DNA of 64,000 nt from Siniperca chuatsi (taxonomy: Eukaryota; Chordata; Actinopteri; Centrarchiformes; Sinipercidae): the NCBI RefSeq assembly GCF_020085105.1, contig NC_058064.1:15911001-15975000 (forward strand), written 5' to 3'. Below are positions 36,286-47,700 of this stretch, in pieces (positions within the stretch are counted from its first letter, which is position 1; each line of letters begins with the position of its first letter). The notes below the pieces were generated by a model that was not told the origin of the DNA, did not search any database, and was given only the letters and a program-made list of their open reading frames with translations. The position numbers and the translations under genes were made by a program.

Positions 36286-38568
36286 ATGCATAGTATCTTT
36301 CATTTAAGTATTACATCGTGCAATAGTGGACACAGTTAACAATAAACACAGAAAAGGTGTGGATGCTCTCTATGTGAACAGTCATTACCAGAGGCCACAG
36401 CACCATTACCTTTACAGGCACTAGCTACTTATCTACTAATCATTACCTGGTGACTTTTAATCCCTCTTATGTCCATTGCTAGAGGAATACTAATAAAGCC
36501 ATATTGAGCTTGTGTGTTGGAGCTGTCAAGCCCAAATCTCCGCACTGAATGTGAAAATGGAAACAAAGCGGCTATATAGAGGAGCACCTTCAAAGTATGA
36601 AATAAGTAGGGCATAAAACCAATTTCAGATGTGAAGGTTCACTCAGCTTTCTGTAAAGTGAGGGTTAGTTGTGGTATCAGTGGCTTTGTTAGAAATTGAG
36701 CTGCCACCCATGTAACATCTGGCTCCTCACAATTACCAAAGCAATCCAAGGGACAAGACAACAGAATGATATAAGAGACATGTTTCCCCAGACTATAGTT
36801 TATAAAAATAGACTTAATATCCTACACATTCCACCCACTTTCTTCTTTCTTTTTCTCTCCTTTACTCTCCTTTTTCTTTCCTCTGTCTTTCCCTCCCCCT
36901 GTCCTTTCTTTCAAGATGCATATTAACCTTTATAAACACCCCCCTCACATCCACTAGAGTAGTTAAATATATATATTATAAGTATAATATTATATTTTCA
37001 ATCAAATTATATATTTTTTATCAACCAGAGTTTGCCACTTAAACAGGATATGACTGCATTAACAGGCATTGACAAAAATGTTGTACATGGCCAAATTAAT
37101 CAATTGTTTTTAGACTATCACATTGAAATAGTTGCATTGTTTGTATGCACGGTATAATAATACAATGTAATAATATAAATAATAAGTAATAGTGCATGAA
37201 CTGTCAAGTTAAGCTTACTAAGATGATTATGAGACTGTGGATATAACTATATAATTCATGTAAAAGTAGAAAATCAGAAAAATAAATGTCGCTCTAACTT
37301 TGTCTGCAGTTACTTCAGGTTTTCTTGGGAAGCTTACAGGAAACACAGGGAGGTGTTTGTTAGACCTTGGTGGGTTTGGGGGTGTTACATGTCCATTAGG
37401 ACAGCACTATATCTCTGTGTTAGCTCAAAGCTGTGGTGAAAACCACCAGCACTTACCAGCAGCCTGCAGCCTGTGGTGGCATCTCTCCACTGAGACTGTG
37501 GGATGATCTCTATGGACAAACGTTCGTCAGAAACATGGTCATGGTAATCATTTTAAATTTTATGTGTTCTTGTTTTGCATTATCTGATAATTACATTTTT
37601 ATGAGCGCTTTTCTTTCAGCCATAGTGGCTATCACTGTCCCTACAGTGAATCTCAAGTACACAGTCATTTTCTGTTGAATCCAAACCAAGCCCTTTTTCA
37701 GATGAAAACACACCAGCTCCCGTGCATCAGAGGATTTTTCCAGCTAAAGATCTACCACAAAGTGAGAGTTAAAGGCTCAGTAGAGTGTAAACCATTTTTG
37801 TCATCAGAGGGGTCCTGTTTGAATGCACCACTTCTAAAATTAGAACAGACTTGGTTATTTCACATGAGAAATTTCTATATTTGTGTTTTTTTCCCTTAAA
37901 TTTTTTCATCACCGATTTGAGGTGGGCGTGGCTTAGCTGCAAAAAGTTGATGTCATATTTCTATGCAACAATGAGAGTTTAGTAATATTTGAATCAAAGT
38001 CTGATGACAGTTTGGGGTTGTTGTTTTGTTTTTACCACATGGGAGCAGCATAAACAAGCTTGTAAACACAAACACTGGCATCACCTTCTAAGTTGATATA
38101 GCTAACTTGTTGGCAAACAGTTGCCCATTTAAACATCCAGCAGACACAGAGCGTCTGTACTTTCTCAGTTGTTTGGGACGTGTCTCATCAAAATAATGAG
38201 ATGCCATTCATTATTAATGATAATTCATCTTTACATTTATTATTCATTGTCAATGAGGCCCAGAGGGAGGCAGCAGGGCCAGAGTTTGATGACCTAAAAC
38301 TTCATTACGTGTCTCAAGGTAAATAGGAAGACAGCTTTCCACTTTGACAGCATTCCTCTCCCTGTTGAGCGTTTATGGCGGGTCAGTCCCTTCACGGATG
38401 CTGATCACAATGATGACGAAGGTGATGTTGAGGATGGTGACGTACAAAGATGTGTGTGTGTGTGAGTTTATGTGTGTGTGTGCTGTGAAAATTTGCATTT
38501 TTCTGCACGTGCACAGGTTTCAGACTGTACATGTGTACATTAAGGTACAGCTGAGAGTGCGTATGACA
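36286..38568. other. Spacer between the second transporter and iapp
   Basis: No coding exon was recognised. It contains a near-pure polypyrimidine tract (36832-36914), AT-rich sequence around 36965-37020, and a cluster of ATTA/TAAT cores at 38192-38250 upstream of iapp. Confidence 0.5.
36832..36914. repeat. Polypyrimidine tract
   Basis: About 80 nt of almost only C and T on the + strand, a type of sequence able to form triplex DNA. It lies in intergenic DNA with no gene attached. Confidence 0.7.
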
Positions 38569-38576
38569 TATATAAG
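38569..38576 (+). promoter_or_regulatory. Candidate TATA box of iapp
   Basis: TATATAAG lies upstream of a candidate non-coding first exon whose donor (GTAAGT) follows position 38769. A start about 30 nt downstream would give a leader exon of roughly 170 nt. Mammalian IAPP likewise has a TATA-type promoter and a non-coding exon 1. The assignment is inference from position and signals. Confidence 0.45.
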
Positions 38577-38599
38577 ACCCTCTTGGACTCAACCCCACT

Positions 38600-38769
38600 T
38601 GTCCTACCCAATCTGTGTAAATGAAAATGCAAGGCTATATTTGGAGAGAGCTGATGTCACAAGTGGTTTGAGCGATGAGCCTATAACTGTTGCCGTCGGT
38701 TTGTGTGACAGTCTGACAAACCCTGGACTGTGACTGGGATCTGCTGGCAACTGGCTAACACAACAGAAA
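38600..38769 (+). other. Candidate non-coding exon 1 of iapp
   Basis: It ends CAACAGAAA followed by GTAAGT. The next exon starts at 39915 after GATCCAG and carries the start codon. The left edge is set only by assumed distance from the TATA-like box. Confidence 0.4.
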
Positions 38770-39930
38770 GTAAGTACTCTGTCTCTCTCTTAAGGGCTTA
38801 GTTTGTCTTTTATACAGGACCTTTGTCTGAGTCTTGTGTATATATACAAATTTTGTATTGCATAACAATAGTTTCTGTGTAGGTTTGAATAGGATAAATC
38901 TCTACCTCTTTTCAGATTTTTGTTTTAGATCTTCATGTTGTGTGTTGTTCAAAAGAACAGAACTACTGTATGTTTTCAATTTAAGATCCAAAGGGTTTCC
39001 AAAGACACCAAATATGTCTATAAAATGATATAGAAAAAATTGGGGGGTTTCTATTTAACGTAAGGAAGCATCAAAAGCCATCAAATTTATACAAATATAA
39101 ATATGTTTTTCTCAGAAGTATGATGTACAGACGCTTTAAAAAAGCACTACAAATCATGCACACAGAATATACTGTATACAGTATGCGGTATATATGATGT
39201 CAAATGGAGAGAAAGAAATGTATCTAGAAACAATCAATCGACAGAAAATTAGTAGCCAATTATTTTGATAACAGATGTCATTTTTCAAGCAAACATGCCA
39301 AATATTCTTTGTTTCCAGCTTCTCAATTGTGAGGATTTGCTACTTTTTGTCTTGTGTGATAATGATTTGAATATGTTTGTATTTTGGACTGTTGGTTGGA
39401 CAAAAGAAGCATTTTGAAGACATCACTTTTTGTTTTTTACATTTTCTGACATTTTATAGATAATATTAATGAATTAATCAAAAAAATAATTATCAGATTA
39501 ATCGATAATGAAAATATTTGTTAGTTGCAACCCTCATTTGTAACTCTTAAGCTACGCAACAGGAAAAAAGAATATTCAGAGCATGGTTAATGTTTGGTAG
39601 GTGCTGGTGGATTACTGTCACAAAATCACTGAGCAGTTTTAAATCAGACTGTAGGTAAATTATAGATTGTATAGAATTCACTTTTTTTCTTCTTTCTTCT
39701 TCTTCTTTTTATGCTTGGCTGTATGTGTTAAATTCGGACATTATGTAGGCCTACTGATAATGTACATAAATTGGTACATTTCTGTGCTGCTTTCTTTTGG
39801 CCTTGTCTTGATAGTTAAATCAATGTTAATTACAACAAATTCTGCATTCACTGGTTTGTCTTAGCCATCCGTAACAATAAATCAAACGTTGCTGTTTCTA
39901 CTGTGTTGATCCAGGTAATCACCTTACACT

Positions 39931-40083
39931 ATGTATCACCTGAGGGTGCCTGTGCTTCTTCTCATGCTGCTTGCATTGCTGCGCTGCGTCACCGCTGCCC
40001 CAAGCCACAAGTAAGTGTGTATACTACAAGCAGAGCAATGACCTCTTTTGTATGCCTGTGACTTGTGAAATATATCTATATAA

Positions 40084-40138
<55 letters not shown>

Positions 40139-40962
40139 CTAAGATTAGGTGCAAAGTTTAAACAGTGGCGAACAATTCACTTTGCTGACATGTTGATCAT
40201 ATCAGATCACACCACACCAGCTTAAATGACTATTGTCTTAACAAGCAGGAAACCAATATAGGAGTTTAACCTGCAGGTCAGCACACAAGCAGCTGAATAT
40301 CATGGAAATTGTGACATAAGAAAGGCTGCAATGTTCTGTGTAAGGAGCAGCGGGTCACTGATAACTCTGGAGGTGGAAGCCAATTGTGCTCATCTGTGGG
40401 AAAGTGCTTCATTGTGCAACTCGGGGGGAGCTAAGTGGCCACTTTTTCTTCTTGCTCTCGCGACTAGTGGATGTTTTTAAGAGGGCATCATCGGCTATCA
40501 GTGTGAAACGGTTTGGCCCTTTTCCCTCTGTGATTCAGGTACTTCAGTCCCAGCTCATCCAGCGAGCAGGAAAGTGCTCTCCCAGACAGTGGCGGCTGGT
40601 TAGCTCCCGTACTGATCTCCAACCCATTCCTCGGCCTCATGGGTACACAGCCGCAGAGGGAGCTCACAGCCATGAACAGGTGACGGCATTTACAGGAATC
40701 AGCAGCTGCATTCAATTCTCATTACATGACAAACATTCAATCTATAAGTGTTACTGTCAGTTTCTGTAATTTCTTTTATCCTCCCAGTCACCACATAGAG
40801 AAAAGGAAGTGCAACACAGCCACCTGCGTCACCCAAAGGCTAGCAGACTTCCTGGTCCGCTCCAGTAACACTATTGGTACCGTCTACGCACCGACCAACG
40901 TGGGATCTTCCACCTACGGCAAGAGGGACCTACTGCAGCCTCCCAGCTACCTGCCTCTCTAG
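39931..40962 (+). CDS. iapp: Islet amyloid polypeptide (amylin) precursor
   Basis: Coding exons 39931-40010, 40539-40679 and 40788-40962 give a 131-aa precursor; an in-frame TAA at 39916-39918 fixes the start. Residues 1-23 or so form a signal peptide ([13 protein letters not shown] core). The hormone is residues 81-117, between EKR and GKR cleavage sites: it begins KCNTATC (Cys2-Cys7 disulphide), continues [14 protein letters not shown], and ends GSSTY followed by a Gly for C-terminal amidation. The C-peptide ends SYLPL, like the mammalian NYLPL. Amylin is a pancreatic beta-cell peptide acting on calcitonin-receptor/RAMP complexes. Human IAPP is 89 aa; the extra length here comes from the 141-nt middle exon, rich in Ser and Pro ([13 protein letters not shown]). 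Position 29 of the hormone is Pro. Neighbours SLCO1 and pyroxd1 match the conserved vertebrate order. Confidence 0.95.
40087..40134. repeat. (TA)n microsatellite in iapp intron
   Basis: 24 uninterrupted AT dinucleotides in the intron after the signal-peptide exon of iapp. It is likely polymorphic. Confidence 0.95.
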
Positions 40963-41313
40963 TATCGACGGCTTAAGCTCCACCAGCGCTCCCAGTGCTC
41001 TGATATAACCAGACATCTTATGTAACAATGATTGTGAGAATGACGTTAATAATGATGACAGTGATGGTAACGATGATGAACAGTTTTCTTGTTGATTTTC
41101 TAAACTTTAAGAAACAGTGCCTTTAATTTAAACCATCAAAGTCATTATGTGGGTTTTTTTCTCCAGGTTTTGTGTGTGTTGTGGCTCTGTTAATGCTGTT
41201 CCACAATGGCATGATGTGAATATAAAAACACGTAAAGTAAGTAATAAAACAATAAATAAAAGAAAACAGATGTAAAGCCATACGAAATAAATGTTATATC
41301 TGTTGGTTTTGAT

Positions 41314-41319
41314 AATAAA
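41314..41319 (+). terminator. Polyadenylation signal of iapp (last of several)
   Basis: AATAAA hexamers cluster at about 41240-41319 (including 41286-41291 and 41314-41319), about 280-350 nt after the stop. Which is used cannot be told. Confidence 0.5.
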
Positions 41320-41830
41320 ATTGTGGAAATATATTTTTAAAAATCTTCATGCGTTTTAAGCCACATTATTGCCTATCATGACCACTGCATGCAGGAGCTA
41401 TAAGCTGTTAGCATATCATCAGCTAGTAGTCCTACATGAGATATCCATTAAAATAATTGAAAGTATTACACTTTGGTAACCAGCTCCCAACTTGCTTCCC
41501 CATGTCCCACACAAACTCCAGAATGAACAAAAGCAGTTTCATCATGTTTCTCTGTAGGTAAGGGAGACATCCAGTAGATCAGATTAAGATTAACTGCATC
41601 AATGAGACGCTATAGTGTCATGTGCTGGGAGTAACCTAAGATGAACGCCTCACTCCCTGTAAGCGACCAGTGTTTAGAGTTGACCTATAGACCATTGCGT
41701 GCCCGAGTCACTGCCTGGGAGCAAGGAAGCCTTAAAGACACACAGAAATTTGGTGTATATACTGGTAGCCTAAACTTACTGAATCCAACTGTTTAGTCTT
41801 TTCTTTTATGCCATTTTATGTCACAACCTT

Positions 41831-42240
41831 TTCAAGGAATAATTGAACATTTTGGGAAATACGCTTATTCGCTTTCTTGCTGAGAGAGATGAGACACCAC
41901 TATGGTGTCTGTAGCCTACTATTGTAAATATGTAGCTGAAACCAGCAGGCAGTTAGCTTAGTTTAGGATAAAGACTGGAAATGGGGAAAGAGCTAGCTAG
42001 GAAGTCCCCCCCGCCCCCAGCCAAGCAAATTGTAATTTTCACACTTCAGTTTTTGTACAAATTAAATTAACAAGATATAATGTGTTTATTTAGTGAGCTT
42101 TTTATGGTGTTTAAGGTGGATTTTGTAACCTATAGACAGAGCCAGGCTATCTGTTTCCCCGATTCCAGTCTTTGTGCTAAGCTAAGCTAAGCTAAGCTAA
42201 CAGTTGCTGCTGGCAGTAGAAGAAGGGGGTGGGGGCAAAT
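41831..42240. mobile_element. TTAGC-family element, copy 7 (right end lost)
   Basis: It starts 'ttcaaggaataattgaacat' and contains both TTAGC arms, the right one expanded to four 'gctaa' units near 42177-42200. The mirrored terminus is missing after a G-rich stretch. Confidence 0.7.
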
Positions 42241-44065
42241 AAGCAAAATTTCAATCTATTGCTCTAAATTAACTTTGTGAAAACTACATTTTCCTGGATT
42301 AAATATGTTGCAAATTATTTACCTGTACATATTTGTGAGAATTCATGTCATTTTGGGGCAGACAGTAATATAATCGGCTTTTGATCACTGTTACATTAAT
42401 ATTTATCATGAAGTACAATAGCTAATTTTTTAGTCATATTGTAATTGAGATAAGGGAGATTAGATGATGTTCACATGGAGTTATGAGTTGATACCCTTCT
42501 ATTGGTGGAGAGTAAGCCACAATTTAGATCAGTGATACTTCTATGGTGTCTCTTATGTCCTATGTCTTAATGTTGTGTTGTTCAAAGGTTTAGTTAAAGA
42601 CAAATTTCCTCTATGGTGGACAATAAAGTTGTATGGTATTTTATTGTGAAATTTCAGTGAACATGGAGGCTGTCAACCTCCATGTTCCGGGGCTCCCCCT
42701 TACAAATCTCAGTTTAACTCCTGGTTACATTAATTGTACTGCAAGTATCTACTCTATGCATTATGTTAACAATTTAATGGGTGTTTTGTGGCATTTGGTT
42801 GGCTTTAAAGTAAACATTTACGAGCACTTTTTATCGATGAAAAATATAGATATCGTTGCATACAGTGAATACCAAACACCATTTGTCCAAATTCTTTATA
42901 TGACAGAACTGTGATCAAAGTACTGTATTCCATATAGTCATGTGTTGTCTTCCTGCAGGGTTCATTCAGGGTAACGTAATGAAAATCAAGAGGGGAAGTA
43001 TGACGCACAGCATTAACCTGTGTTTGATTACCAGTGACCTGATCATCTCAGACGCTGACATCAATACTCCCATGCATGGTTAGCACCGGCATAAAAGGTT
43101 TTTCAAAAATAGAACAAGTGCCGGCTTTTGCTGATGAATCCAAAAACAATGCAGCCATTATCTGCCAAACACCCTGACAGAGAACCGGGATCGTGTCAAG
43201 ATCTGTCAATTACTTCATGTAAAATCACAAATGGCACCGTACTTCAGCTGCTATCTGGTGGTGAGTTGTTTATCACTGCAGTAATGATGGCTGATGAATG
43301 TTTTGATGGAATTTCAGATCTGATTCACGACCCGGTGACCACATGAACCTCTGACATTAAAGATACAATTGTGATCCAGGTATAAACTCAAGGGACTAGA
43401 AGTACCACCAAAGCGACTAGAACTAGACACTAAGACTTAAGTTCTTAATATTTTCTGATACTAGCAATAGCATAATATCCTTTTATTTTGCTGTTACTCT
43501 AACAGACTGAATATACAGCACATACTCGGCCCATCAATAGATGCACATAAACAAATGGGCTCTTTGACAAATGTCTTACATCACTTACATGTGATTTCAT
43601 ATAGATTTACCTTTATTTGAAAGGCCTTTTTAACACTTGTCATACTGACTGACTATGACTTGTCATAGTAGGAAACGCACAGGTGTTATTAGTTTCATTA
43701 ACGGCTCCGTTCTATTTAAGTGTCCCAGTAGGCTATGACATTGTGAGAGTGAGCCAGCATGCACAATAGCAGGATCCCGAAACAGAACTAGCTAAATAGA
43801 ATTCAGCCATCATTCCTTTTATTATTTACACCTGTACTTTTCCTTCTGTGACATCAAAATATCTTCTGTGAAAAGGCCTATTGTATTGTTTTGACAATTT
43901 TTTATCTTGTTTGTACTCAAAATTAATTGGAGAGGATACTTGCTTTTGTTGTAGACTGTAAAGTATGTTGTTAATAATACTATAATTTTGTTTTATAATC
44001 TTAATATTTTCCTTCTTACTCCTAGCATGAATGATAGTAACATCAAATACTCCTTTGTCTTACCT

Positions 44066-44107
<42 letters not shown>

Positions 44108-44379
44108 CACACACACACAATCAAATAAAATTGAACCTGCTTGGTTGTGATATTTCCATGTCTTTACAGGACTAACATCCAACTATAAAAAGGCAGAATA
44201 TTTAGGGTATCCTATATGTATATACCAGAATATACAATGAGCATGAAGCATGCTCATTGTGCCCTTTGAAAACAAAGACCTTCATATTAAATGTTAAAAA
44301 TGTAAAATAAATAAAGTACACAAGCATACTTATATATTATCGTCACTATGAGATATTCTTGTTTCCATAGACATAAGGC
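42241..44379. other. Spacer between iapp and pyroxd1
   Basis: AT-rich, with no coding exon recognised on either strand. A (CA)n microsatellite lies near its right end. Confidence 0.5.
44067..44120. repeat. (CA)n microsatellite
   Basis: About 26 AC dinucleotides with one AA interruption, 600 bp upstream of pyroxd1. Confidence 0.95.
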
Positions 44380-44745
44380 GTCAACAACGCGTGTGGCTCG
44401 TAATCCAATACCTCTCCTTAGTAAGCGCGTCCCTCAGTGCGTGCGCTTTATTAACTTTTCCTGCTGCTTGCCGTAGTTAATTGTAAACACGGAAGTTACG
44501 TTGCTTCAGTGCACTTTTGTCATGTGCTAAAGACAATTTTGGGCAGCCAGCTATCACAAGAACTTTCTAAGAGCATTTTAATACTCTTACCAATTACCAG
44601 TTGGGTCTTAAATGTTTATCAACGTGTCCATGCCGAGAGAGAAATAGAATATGGCAACCGTTTTGACTGTTAAACCACAATGTTGGAAAAATGCTATTGA
44701 GCTAGTTTTAGCTAGATACCGTTAGCTTAGCAGTTTTTGTAAGGA
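44380..44745 (+). promoter_or_regulatory. Probable promoter / 5' UTR of pyroxd1
   Basis: Compared with flanking AT-rich DNA this stretch has several CpG sites (for example 'caacgcgtgtggctcg', 'agcgcgtccc', 'gtgcgtgcgc'), as in a weak CpG-type housekeeping promoter. No TATA box is obvious. An in-frame TAA at 44740-44742 precedes the start codon. Confidence 0.45.
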
Positions 44746-47700
44746 ATGGCAGCTATAAAAGAGAAAACATTTAGGTTTGTGATCGTGGGAGGTGGCATCG
44801 CGGGTGTGACATGTGTTGAGCAGGTGAACATGAATTGATAAGTTTAAAAAAAAGTAAAGTCTAAGTTACGTAGAATATATCTATTAACCTATGTACAGAG
44901 GCTGTACTACTGTGATGCATGTCATGTAGCTACTTAACATTAATCTAATTCTTCATTGACAGCTGTCATCCCAGATTCCGTCAGCTGACGTGGCTCTGAT
45001 TACAGCAGGTCCCCATATCAAGGCAGTGACCAACTATAAACAGGTCAGGATGATGATGATGATGGTGTTCAGGGGGAACATTATTATACATATACAAAAA
45101 ATGCATGGACGCATGTTCTTTGACTCATCCACCAAATGATGACAACATCAGATATTAAAACTTATTTTGTTTTTATTGGACATATCCTGGTTTGTATTCA
45201 TTTGTCAATCACCTGTCATTCTACTCAATTTGCACTGAACAATCGGCATCCTTTTCCTTTGTTTTCCTTGGCAAGGTGTCCAAAACACTGGAAGAGTTTG
45301 ATGTGGAGGAGCGACCATCCAGTGTTTTGGAGGAGAAATTTCCAAACCTGACTGTCATCCACTCTGCTGTCAAATCACTTCACACACAATCACATGTAAG
45401 TAGCTATTTTGCAGAGTGTAATAGAAACGTATAGATTGTAATGGTGTGTATAAATGCAATAATTTTGTATTTATTATACTGTATTTACATAACATGTTGT
45501 TTTCTGGTTTGGTATTCTAGATTTAAAAAGAAATTGTGACAGCTGGTAAAATGTGTAAATAACTAACAACTGTAAGTAACTGTAAGTAATATAAGCCATA
45601 CATGCTGTTATTCCCCATTAGTTGTTTACTGATTATAATGTTATAATCGCAATAAAAAAATCCAAACAGTGATTTCCTGCAACATATCTCAACAAAGGCT
45701 TCTTGGTGACTATTATCTGTCTACTATCGCCACCTTGTGGACATGTGGTTACAGCATGTGGTCTAAGTACAGTGTAATAGGACTGTGACTGGACTAAAAA
45801 TGTGGCAGACAGTTTTACAGTTTTATGTCTAAAACCCAACCCCAGCTTGTGCAAAGGAAAATTACTTTCCCAAACTGATAAGAGAGAAACAAAACTCAAA
45901 GCTTGATGTGAAACTGAATCACTATTTCCCATTCTTCTTTCTAATCTCAGTCTGTGGAAACTGCAGATGGCCGGGTTTTTGGTTATGAAAAGCTGTGTAT
46001 CTGCAGTGGGGGCAGACCCAAGCTCCTAACCCAGGACAACCCTTATGTGCTGGGGATACGGGACACAGACAGTGCCCAGGTAAAAACCCCATCACTCTGG
46101 ATGTTTGTATTGTTATTGACAAGCAGGTTTGAAATTCCTTCAGGCACTGAACTGATGAGACCTTTTTACAGTAGCAATTTGTCCCGAGAAAAAGTACATC
46201 TTCCTATTATATTCTGTTTGTGTTTTGTGCTGTGCACCATTTTCTTTCTTCCTCTTATTCCTTTGAATGTGATTTTCCTGCTAAGGTAGAATTCAATTCC
46301 ACAGCACTGGGCCTTGGCTCTGTGTAAAAACGTGCATCCGGTAACATTTGAACTGCTACAATATCTTGTTGCATTAATGAAGGCAATAACAGAGTGCATA
46401 CGGTTCTCAAATTTTAAAATAGAAATTGTCTAGACATGGTAATCTACAGACAGTCAAAACAATTGGACTGAAAACATAACCTCCTTAGTCTGGGATTTAA
46501 AACAAATGTTAATGCTCAACAGTTTTCCCTGTATTTGTGTTTCAGGAGTTTCAGAGGCGGTTATCCAAGGCAAAGAGAATCGTTGTTGTTGGTAACGGAG
46601 GGATTGCCCTGGAATTAGTGTAAGTAAACTATAGTTGCAAATAAACTCCCGCAACACTGTCTGACTTGCAATAATACATTCATTTGTGACCTTTTGGTGC
46701 TATACCTTCATCAGGCAAATGGTTTGTGACAATGAGAAGGCTTTTTAAATAGGGAGTTGCTGTAAGTCTGCAACCAATCACATTCCCCACGTGCAATAGG
46801 AAGGCATAAATACAAAACATCAATTTACTATATGACAGTCTCCAATATCATACATGGAGCTAGAAGAGTAAAACACTCTGTATAGTAACAATCATTGCTT
46901 ACATTAAATGGGTAAATTACTATAAAATGAATGCTTAGAGCCCCAAATGCGAAACTGCATTCTCAAAAAGATACATTCCCAAATATTGCAGGTTACATTT
47001 GTAGATGAACCTGTAGGGATACATTTAAATGGCAAGTGAAAAATCAACAACAACAAATAAATAGAATCCATCATAATAAATACAACAAGGCTTCACAAAA
47101 ATTACATACTACATAAATGTAGTATTATCTGTATGTAGTATTTGCAAATGTGTGATTGTGTTTTTATTCCTTTGACACAATTTTTTATCGAAATTAGAAT
47201 GTGTATGTTTTCCCATCTGAAGATCATTGAGCCTGTATGAAACCCCTTCACATAACATTACCACCATGTTCAGAGATTATTCACACTGTCCGCTCATTCA
47301 GTGTTTTTGAAAATCTCTTCTGTATAGGTTTGAGGTGGAGGGCTGTGAGGTGATCTGGGCTGTGAAGGACAAGGCCATAGGAAACACCTTCTTCGACGCC
47401 GGGGCGGCACAGTTCCTCATCCCGTCACTGGAGGCTGACAAACCAGACACCGCTGCTCCCTGTAAGAGAACTCGCTACACCACCGAGGAACCAGCACCTG
47501 GAACGTCCCAGACCTTCACAGCAGGTCCTCATTTTAAGTTTATTCAAATGCCTGCCAAGTGAATTTCTCTTCTTCTCTTATGCTGCAGTAGAATCTGTCC
47601 CAGCATTACCTTGTTCTTGTTTTTTTGCTTAGATTTGTGTGTGTCTATTTCCAGATAGAAACGCACGAGGGCATGGTTCTACTCCCACAGAGTCTGGCAG

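Noticed and set aside
39936-40225. Open frames with long Tyr-Ile runs
   Set aside because: They are produced by reading through the (TA)n microsatellite in the iapp intron.
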